A DNA stretch of 64,000 nucleotides from Amycolatopsis japonica (GTDB taxonomy: Bacteria > Actinomycetota > Actinomycetes > Mycobacteriales > Pseudonocardiaceae), in the NCBI RefSeq assembly GCF_000732925.1, contig NZ_CP008953.1:2790001-2854000 (forward strand), given 5' to 3'. The notes below the pieces were generated by a model. The model was not told the origin of the DNA. It was given only the letters and a program-made list of their open reading frames with translations, and did not search any database. Below are positions 51,221 through 59,020 of this stretch, piece by piece; position 1 is the first letter of the stretch, and each line of letters opens with the position of its first letter. A program made the translations under genes and the position numbers.

Positions 51221-53112
51221 AACGCCAGCTCGGGTTTCAGCGCCGAAACCGTCCAGGTGCGCCGTTTCCGCGCCGCCAGTGTCGAGACCAGGATCCCGCC
51301 GACGAGATACGCGACAAGGACACCGATGTCACCGAGGATCTCCATCGAGGCGCCACTGTAGAGCAGGTGCCGGAACCCGTCGATCGCGTAACCCATCGGC
51401 AGCACGATGTGCAACGGGTACAACGCGTCCGGGATCGTCTGCCAGGGGAACGTGCCGCCCGCGCTCACCAGCTGGAGCACCAGCAGCACCAGGCCGAGGA
51501 ACTTCCCGACGGCGCCGAAGAACGCGTTGAGCGCGTGCACCACCGACGTGAAGGTCAGCGACACCAGTACCGCGAACCCGATCGCGCCGAGCGGATGCGC
51601 GACGTCGATGCCGACCAGCCAGGTCACCGCGCCGAACAGCACGATCACCTGCGCGATCCCGAGCAGCGCCGAGGACAGCCAGCCGCCGAGCGCGACCTTG
51701 AACGGTGACGCGCCGGCGGTCAGCGCGCGGGTCGAGAGCGGGCGCAGCAACAGGAACAGCACGAACGCGCCGATCCAGGTCGCGAGCGAGATGAAGAACG
51801 GGGCGAGACCCGCGCCGTAGGTCCCGGCCGAGGCGACGCCGGAGGAGTTGACCGCCACCGGGTCCGCGATGGTGTTGGCGGTCGCCGCCCGGGTGGGGTC
51901 GTCCGGGTTCGGGATCTCCTTGAGCCCGGCCGCGAGCCCGTCGCGCAGCTGCACCGCGCCGTCGGCGAGCTGGTTCGTGCCGTTGACCGCGGTCTTCTCG
52001 CCGTCGTTCAGCTTCGCCGCTCCGTCGCGGATCTGCGCCGACGCGTCGGCCGCTTGCGCGATGCCGCTGGTGAGCTGCGGGGTGGCCGAGGCCAGCTGGT
52101 GCGCGCCGTCGGACACCTGCCGGGCACCGGACGCGAGCTGGATCAGCTGGCTGTTCGCACCCTGGATCTTCGTGTTCGCCTGGTCGACCGGAGACCGGAG
52201 GGTGTCGAGACGGCTCAGGATCTCCTGCACCTTCGCCTCGGGGACTTCGGCGGCACGCAGATCCTGCGCGAGCTGGGTGCGGTAACCGTCGAGTTTGGCC
52301 TGGATGTCGCCGGAAGCCGTCGCCGCGAGCGATGCGGCGTCGGCGACCTTCTGGTTCCCGTCGGCGACCTGACCGGCGCCGTCGGCGAGCTTCTGGGTCT
52401 GCGCGGGGAGCTGGGCGGTACTGGATTTCAGGGTGCCGAGGCCGGTCGCCAGCTGGGAGCTGCCGGAGGCGAGCTGGTTGGCGCCGTCGGCCAGCTGCTG
52501 CTGTCCGGTCTTGAGCTTGCCGGCACCGTCAGCGAGCTGCGAAGCACCGGTCGAGGCCTCCTGGATCTTGCCGTAGATCGTGGAGAAGCCGACCAGGAAC
52601 TTGTCCGCCGCCTCGCTGCCGACCTTCTCCGCGATCGTCTTGCGGACCTGCTCGGCGACCTGTTTCGCGATGGTGCCGGACAGATAGTTGTTCGCGTCGT
52701 TGGTGGTCAGCGTGATCGTCGCCTGCTGGGGCTGGAAGTTGCCCGACGACAGCAGCGCCGTGGAGAAGTCGCGCGGGATGCCGATCGCGAACGAGTACTT
52801 GTCGTCGCGGACGCCCTTCGCGGCCTCGTCCTGGGACACCTCGTGCCATTGGAACGTGCCGGATTTGACCAGTTCGTCGGTGACCTCACGGCCGACGTTG
52901 CGTTCCACGCCGGCCGAGTCCTTCGCGCCGGTGTCGGAGGTGAAGACGGCGGCGGGCAGCTTGTCCAGGCGCGAGTACGGGTCGTAGTTCGCGTAGAGGT
53001 AGAAGGACGCGTAGAGCAGCGGCACCAGGACGAGCGCGGCCATGGCGAGCTTCGGCAGGGTGCCACTGCTCAGCCGGCGCAGCTCGTTGGCGGCGATCCG
53101 GACGGGATTCAT
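51217..53112 (-). CDS. YhgE/Pip-domain membrane protein
   Basis: 631 aa. One N-terminal helix (LAMAALVLVPLLYASFYLYANYDPY), a large outer domain and five or six C-terminal helices (FFISLATWIGAFVLFLLL, VALGGWLSSALLGIAQVIVL, FLGLVLLVLQLVSAGGTFPW). Residues about 190-390 are built of heptad-like units (QLADGAGKLKTGQQ, QLADGANQLASG), predicting a long coiled rod. This is the YhgE/Pip architecture of ABC-2-type exporters and phage-receptor proteins. Its partner is the ATPase-like gene that overlaps it by 4 bases. Confidence 0.9.
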   Translation of the reverse strand: MNPVRIAANELRRLSSGTLPKLAMAALVLVPLLYASFYLYANYDPYSRLDKLPAAVFTSDTGAKDSAGVERNVGREVTDELVKSGTFQWHEVSQDEAAKGVRDDKYSFAIGIPRDFSTALLSSGNFQPQQATITLTTNDANNYLSGTIAKQVAEQVRKTIAEKVGSEAADKFLVGFSTIYGKIQEASTGASQLADGAGKLKTGQQQLADGANQLASGSSQLATGLGTLKSSTAQLPAQTQKLADGAGQVADGNQKVADAASLAATASGDIQAKLDGYRTQLAQDLRAAEVPEAKVQEILSRLDTLRSPVDQANTKIQGANSQLIQLASGARQVSDGAHQLASATPQLTSGIAQAADASAQIRDGAAKLNDGEKTAVNGTNQLADGAVQLRDGLAAGLKEIPNPDDPTRAATANTIADPVAVNSSGVASAGTYGAGLAPFFISLATWIGAFVLFLLLRPLSTRALTAGASPFKVALGGWLSSALLGIAQVIVLFGAVTWLVGIDVAHPLGAIGFAVLVSLTFTSVVHALNAFFGAVGKFLGLVLLVLQLVSAGGTFPWQTIPDALYPLHIVLPMGYAIDGFRHLLYSGASMEILGDIGVLVAYLVGGILVSTLAARKRRTWTVSALKPELAL

Positions 53113-53783
53113 TCCTGGTCTCCTGAAGTCTCTTCGATCTCAGCGGTTTCGACCGGCGCGCAGCGCACGGGGTCGGGCTGCTCGAGGGCGCCGCAGAGCG
53201 CGGGCTTCTCCGGCAGGGCCGAAACCGGGGTGGTGGCGGTCAGCACGATGACGGCGAGGCCGCGCTCGGCGTGCTCGCGGGCGAGCCGCGCCCAGCTGTC
53301 GACGTCGCTGGTGTGCCGGTCCGGGGTGTCGAGCACGAGGACGCCGACGCCCTCACGGTTCGCGGCGAGCGCGGTGAGCAGCCGGGTGCGCGTCACCGGT
53401 TCGATGTTCTCGAATCGGGTGGTGGCGAAGGCGGCGGCGTCGTGCTCGGCCAGCCAGCTCGCGACGGCGGCCTTGTTCGCCGGGCGCTTCGCGAGTTCGA
53501 GTTCCTCCCCGACGACGACCTGCAGCGACAACGCGCCGTCCGGCTCGCTCACGCCGGGGGAGTCGACGATCGCCACGACCTTGTGCGGGTCGCCGCCCTC
53601 GACGGTCACCGTCCCGGTGGCGGGCTTCAGCCTGCCTGCCAGCGCCAGCCCGAAGGCGGTGACGCCGACTCCCGGCTCGCCGTGCACTATCGCCAGCTCA
53701 CCACCCGAAACGGTGAGCGAAGTGGGCGACAGCAACGTGCCGTGGGGTCCGGTCACGGACACCCTGTCGGCTTGAACCCGCAC
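53109..53783 (-). CDS. Degenerate ABC-type ATPase-like protein
   Basis: 224 aa from GTG. It has the layout of an ABC ATPase (VQADRVSVTGPHGTLLSPTSLTVSGGELAIVHG) but the Walker A motif reads GEPGVGVTA: the lysine that holds the ATP phosphates is Val. No LSGGQ signature is visible. The Walker B place reads VLVLDTPDRHTSD and is followed by VIVLTATTP in place of the H-loop. It probably cannot hydrolyse ATP normally. It is coupled to the YhgE/Pip gene and might act as a regulatory or structural partner. Confidence 0.75.
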   Translation of the reverse strand: MRVQADRVSVTGPHGTLLSPTSLTVSGGELAIVHGEPGVGVTAFGLALAGRLKPATGTVTVEGGDPHKVVAIVDSPGVSEPDGALSLQVVVGEELELAKRPANKAAVASWLAEHDAAAFATTRFENIEPVTRTRLLTALAANREGVGVLVLDTPDRHTSDVDSWARLAREHAERGLAVIVLTATTPVSALPEKPALCGALEQPDPVRCAPVETAEIEETSGDQE

Positions 53784-53811
53784 GAAGAACTCCCAGGTCG
53801 GTGACTCGCGG

Positions 53812-53843
53812 AACTTTTAAACTGACTGGTCAGTTCAAAAGTT
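53812..53843. promoter_or_regulatory. TetR operator of the YhgE/Pip operon
   Basis: A 32-bp palindrome, with ACTGAC-TG-GTCAGT at its centre and AACTTTT/AAAAGTT at the ends; 28 of 32 positions are symmetric. It lies 28 bases before the first gene of the operon. Confidence 0.8.
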
Positions 53844-53922
53844 AGCCCTGACCTGGGAGGTGCACAACCTTGGGGGGCTCACGTCACACACAAGAGTGAC
53901 GAAACCTCCGCAAACCGGACGT

Positions 53923-54852
53923 CTATCGCAGGGCCGACGCCGGATGGACCTCCCAGGACGTCCACAGTGGACGATAACCCTGCCGGTGCCAGAACACCGA
54001 GGAGAGCGGGTTGGTCGGGTTGTAGTAGAGGTAGGTGCCGTCCGCGCCGTCGGCGGCGAACTCCTTGTGCACCACCGACATCAGTGTGCGGCCGAGTCCG
54101 CTTCCGCGCAGCCCGGGCAGGGTGACGACGTTGTTGACGTAGCCCCAGCGGCCGTGGGGGAGCAGTTCGGCCTCGGCCGAGCCGGGTGAGGAGGTGATCC
54201 ACGCGCCGTGCGCGAACGCCGCGATGCGGGCGTCCCGTTCGGCGAGCCACAGCAGCGGGAGATCCTTGTCGAGCGCGCGTTCCAGCGCCGGGGCGAGCAG
54301 TTCGGCGGCGTTCGGACGGTGCCGGGTGGCGACCTGGCCGATGTAGTCGTGGGTCGACACGGCCATCGCGAGCACGGTGTCGAAGTCGTCGCGCCGGGCC
54401 CGGCGGACGGCGACGCCCTCGGCGTCCGGGGCGTCACGATGGCCGCCGGCGCGCACCGCGAGCGCGGACATCGGCACCAGCCCGTGGTCGAGGAACGCGC
54501 GGATCGCCTCGGCGTCCCGGCTCGGCCAGTTGACCACGCAGGACGAGTCCTCGCCGGGGGATTCGGCGTCCATCCACGCCCGCCACGCGCGCAGGAGCAC
54601 GTCCATGCCCTCGGTGCCGGTGTTCCCGATGAACGGGAACAGCTGCCGCACGTCGGCGGCCGACCACAGCAGGGGGACGTCGTCCGGCCCGTGCAGCTGC
54701 CGTTGCACCACTCCGGTGACCTGGACGCCGGCCGCGGTGGCCGCGTCCACGCGTTCACCGACGACCGGGGCGGGCGCCGCCTCGGGCAGGAACCCGTCGA
54801 TCGACGCGAACCGGGCGCGGTGCGCGTCGAACAAGGTCTTTTCGATTTCCAT
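53923..54852 (-). CDS. GNAT-family acetyltransferase (tandem copy A)
   Basis: 309 aa. The C-terminal half is a GNAT domain with the acetyl-CoA loop LRGSGLGRTLM (QxxGxG type), VNNVVTLPG strand and the closing FWHRQGYRPLW. The N-terminal half (WPSRDAEAIRAFLDHGLVP) looks like a second, degenerate GNAT fold. Substrate unknown. It is followed upstream by a similar gene; the two share almost identical DNA near their 3' ends. Confidence 0.85.
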   Translation of the reverse strand: MEIEKTLFDAHRARFASIDGFLPEAAPAPVVGERVDAATAAGVQVTGVVQRQLHGPDDVPLLWSAADVRQLFPFIGNTGTEGMDVLLRAWRAWMDAESPGEDSSCVVNWPSRDAEAIRAFLDHGLVPMSALAVRAGGHRDAPDAEGVAVRRARRDDFDTVLAMAVSTHDYIGQVATRHRPNAAELLAPALERALDKDLPLLWLAERDARIAAFAHGAWITSSPGSAEAELLPHGRWGYVNNVVTLPGLRGSGLGRTLMSVVHKEFAADGADGTYLYYNPTNPLSSVFWHRQGYRPLWTSWEVHPASALR

Positions 54853-54883
54853 CCCCGTCCCCAGTGTCGACCGCGGCGCTCCG

Positions 54884-55786
54884 CTACCGAAGGGCCGCGG
54901 CCGGGGCGGCCGCCCACGTCGTCCACAGAGGACGATAACCCTGCCGGTGCCAGAACACCGGGGACAGCGGATTCGCCGGATTGTACGAGACGAAGGTACC
55001 GCGCAGCGACGGCGAGAACAGCTCGTCGTGCACTGCGGCGGTCAGCGCGCGCCCGATCCCGCGTCCCCGCGCGGCCGCGGTGACCGCGAGCGTTCCGACG
55101 TAGCCCCATTCGCCCGGCGGCAAGCGTCCGGCGAGCGCGTCGCCGGGGATCGGGGAGCGCTTTCCGCCGGTCACCATCCCGACCGTGAGGCCTTCCTCTT
55201 CGGCGATCCAGACCCGGCCGCCGAACTGCAGGCCGCGCCGGACCTCTTCGGCGAGCAGGGCTTTGGCGCCGGGCCGGACGACACCGTGGCCGACGAGCGA
55301 GGTGTAGCGAAGTTCTTCGAACCGGAGGTCGACGATCTCCTCCAGATCGCCCCGCGTCGACGCGCGGATCGTCACGCCGGGTACGGAATGCGCTTCCCCC
55401 GCCGCGGGCTCGCGGACGGCCAGCGCCAGTTGCGGCGCGAGCCCGTGGTCGAGCAGGGCCCGTGAGACCGCGACGTCACGGCTGGGCCAGGTGACCGTGC
55501 ACGACGAATCCGGTTCGGCGTCGGCGAGCGCGATCCGCTCGCGCCAGGCGGAAAGCAACGCGCTCATGCCCGCGACGGCGTCGAGGGGGAGGACCGCGGA
55601 GAGGATCTGCAGATGGGCGGGGCTCCAGAGCCGTTGCCAGGAACCCGCCGCGAACCGCACGTGCGTGATCGTCCCGCTGGCGCCGCCTGCTTCGAGGGGT
55701 TCGCCCGGTGGGAGCGGGGGAGGCGGCGGAATCAACGGGTCGAGCGCGGCGAACCGCGCCCTCTGTCGTTCCGCCGCCGGGGTCAT
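54884..55786 (-). CDS. GNAT-family acetyltransferase (tandem copy B)
   Basis: 300 aa from ATG 55786, which overlaps the methyltransferase stop; the open frame continues to 55879. Same plan as copy A: degenerate first fold with WPSRDVAVSRALLDHGLAP and a second fold with TLAVTAAARGRGIGRALTAAVH and FWHRQGYRPLWTTW. A Pro-rich stretch lies at residues about 20-30. It should be transcribed with the methyltransferase gene. Confidence 0.85.
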   Translation of the reverse strand: MTPAAERQRARFAALDPLIPPPPPLPPGEPLEAGGASGTITHVRFAAGSWQRLWSPAHLQILSAVLPLDAVAGMSALLSAWRERIALADAEPDSSCTVTWPSRDVAVSRALLDHGLAPQLALAVREPAAGEAHSVPGVTIRASTRGDLEEIVDLRFEELRYTSLVGHGVVRPGAKALLAEEVRRGLQFGGRVWIAEEEGLTVGMVTGGKRSPIPGDALAGRLPPGEWGYVGTLAVTAAARGRGIGRALTAAVHDELFSPSLRGTFVSYNPANPLSPVFWHRQGYRPLWTTWAAAPAAALR

Positions 55787-56634
55787 CCCCGCTGGGTGCA
55801 GAAGATCGCGGTGCCGGGGAAGAGCTTGCCGCGCAACGGGCTCCACTGTCCCCAGGTGCGGGTGTGCCCTTCCGGCCAAGCGGGCTCGATGAGATCAGTG
55901 AGCGTGAAGCCGGCGTCGGAGAGCGCGCGGACGTAGTCGCCGAGGGTGCGGTGGTACTCGACGTACGTCGCGACGCCCTCTTCGTCGACCTCGACGTAAG
56001 GCGTGCGGTCGAAATACGGCTGCGTGACCGTGAGGCCCTGCGGCCCGGGGTCGTCGGGGAAGATCCAGCGCATCGGATGGGTCACCGAGAACACCCAGCG
56101 GGCACCCGGCCGGAGCACCCGGCGCACTTCGGCGAACACGACGTCCACCGACGCCACGAACGGCACCGCGCCGAAGGCCGAGCAGGCCGCGTCGAAGCTC
56201 GCGTCGGCGAACGGGAGCGACTCGGCCGTCGCCTGCACGAGCGGGACGGGCGTGCCGGTCCGCTCGTTGCCTTCCCTCGCGTGCCGCAGCATGCCCGCCG
56301 ACAGATCGGTCGCCACCGCCTCGGCGCCTTGTGCGGCGAGCCAGCGCGAGCAGGCGGCCTGCCCGCAGCCGACTTCGAGGATCCGCTTGCCGTCGACTTC
56401 ACCCAGAAGCGCGACGTCGGCCTCGCGGACGCCCTCGGGGCACCAGACGAAGTCCGCGTCGCCGAGGAACCCGCCGTGGGTCGCCTGATAGTCGTCGGCG
56501 TCGGCGTCCCACCACGCCAGGTTCGCGGCGGTCGCTTCCGGCGCCGAGACCGCCCGGTAGGCGACCCCCGCGGTGCCGAGCCGCTCCTCGGCCTGTGCGT
56601 GCCGATCGGGCTCGGTGACGGACTGCTGGCTCAA
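55783..56634 (-). CDS. SAM-dependent methyltransferase (class I)
   Basis: 283 aa from TTG 56634, with GGAAAGGA 8 bases upstream. Motif I is ILEVGCGQAACSRWLAAQGAEAVATDLSAGM, and VQATAESLPFADASFDAACSAFGAVPF is motif II with the acidic adenine contact. The N-terminal AWWDADADDYQATHGGFLGD and C-terminal YFDRTPYVEVDEEGVATYVEYHRTLGDYV are typical of small-molecule methyltransferases in actinobacteria. Substrate unknown. First gene of a set with the GNAT genes. Confidence 0.88.
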   Translation of the reverse strand: MSQQSVTEPDRHAQAEERLGTAGVAYRAVSAPEATAANLAWWDADADDYQATHGGFLGDADFVWCPEGVREADVALLGEVDGKRILEVGCGQAACSRWLAAQGAEAVATDLSAGMLRHAREGNERTGTPVPLVQATAESLPFADASFDAACSAFGAVPFVASVDVVFAEVRRVLRPGARWVFSVTHPMRWIFPDDPGPQGLTVTQPYFDRTPYVEVDEEGVATYVEYHRTLGDYVRALSDAGFTLTDLIEPAWPEGHTRTWGQWSPLRGKLFPGTAIFCTQRG

Positions 56635-56936
56635 ACCGATATCCTTTCCCCAGGTCAGGGCTTCGCGGCACAGCTTATCCGCCCGCCGTGATCGTGGGGG
56701 CGACCCTGATTGTGCCGTGTACAGGGGGCCGCGTAGGATATCTGTTAGCGCAGTGGGTTCGCGCTACTCTTTCCCCCGGTTCGCTCAGCGTCCGGGTCAG
56801 GGGGTCGCGTACCGGATGCGGTGATGCTCGCGGTCGTTCCCTGTGGACGTTTGCTTATGCGGTCGCCTCATGTCGGAAGCCCATGGTGCCCTAACTGCAA
56901 ACCCACTACTTCCCATCCACCGGAGCAACCCGCCTA
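56635..56936 (+). promoter_or_regulatory. rpsA upstream region with promoter
   Basis: No gene is seen in these 302 bases. TTGTGC (56710-56715) and TAGGAT (56734-56739), 18 bp apart, form a reasonable promoter. It implies a 5' leader near 190 nt, which may serve S1 autoregulation. The methyltransferase promoter must lie at the left end. Confidence 0.5.
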
Positions 56937-58436
56937 ATGACGACCGACACCGCCACCGCCCCGACCGCCCCCACCGGGCCCCAGCAAGTCGCTATCAACG
57001 ACATCGGGTCGGAGGAAGACTTCCTCGCTGCGATCGACAAGACGATCAAGTACTTCAACGATGGCGACATCGTCGAAGGAACCATCGTCAAGGTCGACCG
57101 TGACGAGGTCCTGCTCGACATCGGCTACAAGACCGAGGGTGTCATCCCCTCGCGCGAGCTCTCCATCAAGCACGATGTCGACCCGGCTGAGGTTGTCACC
57201 GTCGGCGATGAGGTCGAAGCCCTTGTCCTCCAGAAGGAGGACAAGGAAGGCCGTCTGATCCTGTCCAAGAAGCGTGCGCAGTACGAGCGCGCCTGGGGCA
57301 CGATCGAGGAGCTCAAGGAGAAGGACGAGCCCGTCAAGGGCACCGTCATCGAGGTCGTCAAGGGCGGCCTCATCCTGGACATCGGCCTCCGCGGCTTCCT
57401 GCCCGCGTCGCTGGTCGAGATGCGCCGCGTGCGCGACCTGCAGCCGTACGTCGGCCGCGAGCTCGAGGCGAAGATCATCGAGCTGGACAAGAACCGCAAC
57501 AACGTGGTCCTGTCCCGCCGCGCCTACCTGGAGCAGACCCAGTCCGAGGTGCGCAGCGAGTTCCTCAACGCGCTCGCCAAGGGCCAGGTCCGCAAGGGCG
57601 TCGTGTCGTCCATCGTCAACTTCGGTGCCTTCGTGGACCTGGGTGGCGTCGACGGCCTGGTGCACGTCTCCGAGCTGTCCTGGAAGCACATCGACCACCC
57701 GTCCGAGGTCGTCGAGGTCGGCCAGGAGGTCACGGTCGAGGTTCTGGACGTCGACATGGACCGCGAGCGCGTCTCGCTGTCGCTGAAGGCGACCCAGGAA
57801 GACCCGTGGCGTCAGTTCGCCCGCACCCACGCGATCGGCCAGATCGTGCCGGGCAAGGTCACCAAGCTCGTCCCGTTCGGTGCGTTCGTGCGCGTCGAGG
57901 AGGGCATCGAGGGCCTGGTGCACATCTCCGAGCTGGCCGAGCGCCACGTGGAGATCCCGGAGCAGGTCGTCCAGGTCAACGGCGACGTGATGGTCAAGGT
58001 CATCGACATCGACCTCGAGCGTCGTCGCATCTCGCTGTCGCTGAAGCAGGCGAACGAGGGCGTCACGCCGGAGACCGAGTTCGACCCCACCCAGTACGGC
58101 ATGGCCGCCGAGTACGACGCCGAGGGCAACTACATCTACCCCGAAGGCTTCGACCCGGACACCCAGGAGTGGCAGGAAGGCTTCGACAAGCAGCGTGAGG
58201 AGTGGGAGCGTCAGTACGCCGAGGCTCACACCCGCTACGAGGCTCACATGAAGCAGGTCGTCAAGGCCGCCGAGGCCGACGCGGAAGCCGCGGCCGACGC
58301 CGCGACCGGTGTCACCTCCGGCGACTCGGGCGAGCAGAGCTACACCTCCGCTCCGGCCGAGGCCAAGAGCGGTGGCACGCTCGCCAGCGACGAGCAGCTC
58401 GCGGCTCTCCGCGAGAAGCTGTCGGGCGGCGCGTGA
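56937..58436 (+). CDS. rpsA: 30S ribosomal protein S1
   Basis: 499 aa from ATG with GGAG upstream. It has four S1 RNA-binding repeats: GDIVEGTIVKVDRDEVLLDIGYKTEG, VKGTVIEVVKGGLILDIGLRGFLPAS, VRKGVVSSIVNFGAFVDLGGVDGLVHVSELSW and IVPGKVTKLVPFGAFVRVEEGIEGLVHISELA. E. coli S1 has six; four is normal for actinobacteria. The C-terminal 110 residues are acidic and unstructured (FDPTQYGMAAEYDAEGNY). It helps unfold and load mRNA. Confidence 0.97.
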   Translation: MTTDTATAPTAPTGPQQVAINDIGSEEDFLAAIDKTIKYFNDGDIVEGTIVKVDRDEVLLDIGYKTEGVIPSRELSIKHDVDPAEVVTVGDEVEALVLQKEDKEGRLILSKKRAQYERAWGTIEELKEKDEPVKGTVIEVVKGGLILDIGLRGFLPASLVEMRRVRDLQPYVGRELEAKIIELDKNRNNVVLSRRAYLEQTQSEVRSEFLNALAKGQVRKGVVSSIVNFGAFVDLGGVDGLVHVSELSWKHIDHPSEVVEVGQEVTVEVLDVDMDRERVSLSLKATQEDPWRQFARTHAIGQIVPGKVTKLVPFGAFVRVEEGIEGLVHISELAERHVEIPEQVVQVNGDVMVKVIDIDLERRRISLSLKQANEGVTPETEFDPTQYGMAAEYDAEGNYIYPEGFDPDTQEWQEGFDKQREEWERQYAEAHTRYEAHMKQVVKAAEADAEAAADAATGVTSGDSGEQSYTSAPAEAKSGGTLASDEQLAALREKLSGGA

Positions 58437-58462
58437 TCCAGGCGCTCAGCCAGTAGCTGACA

Positions 58463-58504
58463 GAAAGCGGCCCCGGTCCACACGGACCGGGGCCGCTTTC
58501 TTTT
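58463..58504 (+). terminator. Rho-independent terminator of rpsA
   Basis: A 17-bp perfect stem, arms 58463-58479 and 58484-58500, loop ACAC, followed by TTTT. This is the only hairpin here with a classical T-tail. Confidence 0.92.
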
Positions 58505-58507
58505 GCC

Positions 58508-58563
58508 CGCGTTTCGTCCTCTGAATGCGATCCTTGCACGCGCAACTACCGCATCCAGAGGAC
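58508..58563. repeat. Partial copy of the 8985 hairpin repeat
   Basis: 58508-58529 equals the whole left arm at 8985-9006. The right arm is decayed: only 58550-58563 pairs with 58516-58529 (13 of 14), with a 20-nt loop. Confidence 0.75.
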
Positions 58564-58588
58564 TGAATGCGGTAGGGGGAGAAGAGCG

Positions 58589-58813
58589 TCAGGAAGTGGC
58601 GGGCCGGACGGCCGGCACCCAGATGCGTTCGAGCGCCGCGGCGCGGGCCTTGCGGCGGAGTCCGGCGAAGCTGTGCTTGGCCGGGACCAGGAGCGCGCTC
58701 AGCCACGTGCGCCGATATTCGGCGAGGGCCTCGGCCACGGGACGATGGAGGACACAGTGCACCAGGCCCGGCGTACCGAGCCGGTGCCTTCCGACGTGCT
58801 TGCCGTCTGCCAT
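58589..58813 (-). CDS. Small basic hypothetical protein
   Basis: 74 aa from ATG 58813 with GGAGGAAAG directly upstream. The sequence (MADGKHVGRHRLGTPGLVHC, AEALAEYRRTWLSALLVPAKHSFAGLRRKARAAALERIWVPAV) is Arg/Lys-rich and helical. It has no known domain. The good ribosome site supports it as a real gene; a nucleic-acid-binding role would be a guess. Confidence 0.55.
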   Translation of the reverse strand: MADGKHVGRHRLGTPGLVHCVLHRPVAEALAEYRRTWLSALLVPAKHSFAGLRRKARAAALERIWVPAVRPATS

Positions 58814-58982
58814 CTTTCCTCCGTGTGGGCGACCTTCGCCGCGCACGGTACGCAATCAGGCCTCCGATGCGGCGTAACCGCCCGGCGTGTCACCCATAAA
58901 GGTTGAGTCTCGCGTCACTATCAACTTGCCTTTTGCACCCTTCTGTGCCGGATGTGCCTCTCTCGTCACCCAGCGCGAAGTC

Positions 58983-59016
58983 TGGACAGGTTAGTAAACG
59001 AGACGGTATCGTTTAC
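58983..59016. promoter_or_regulatory. TetR operator over the monooxygenase promoter
   Basis: GTAAACGA-N7-TCGTTTAC (58994-59016) is a 23-bp palindrome. It overlaps a promoter TGGACA (58983-58988) and TATCGT (59007-59012), whose -10 is 8 bases before ATG 59021. Confidence 0.75.
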
Positions 59017-59020
59017 AAAC

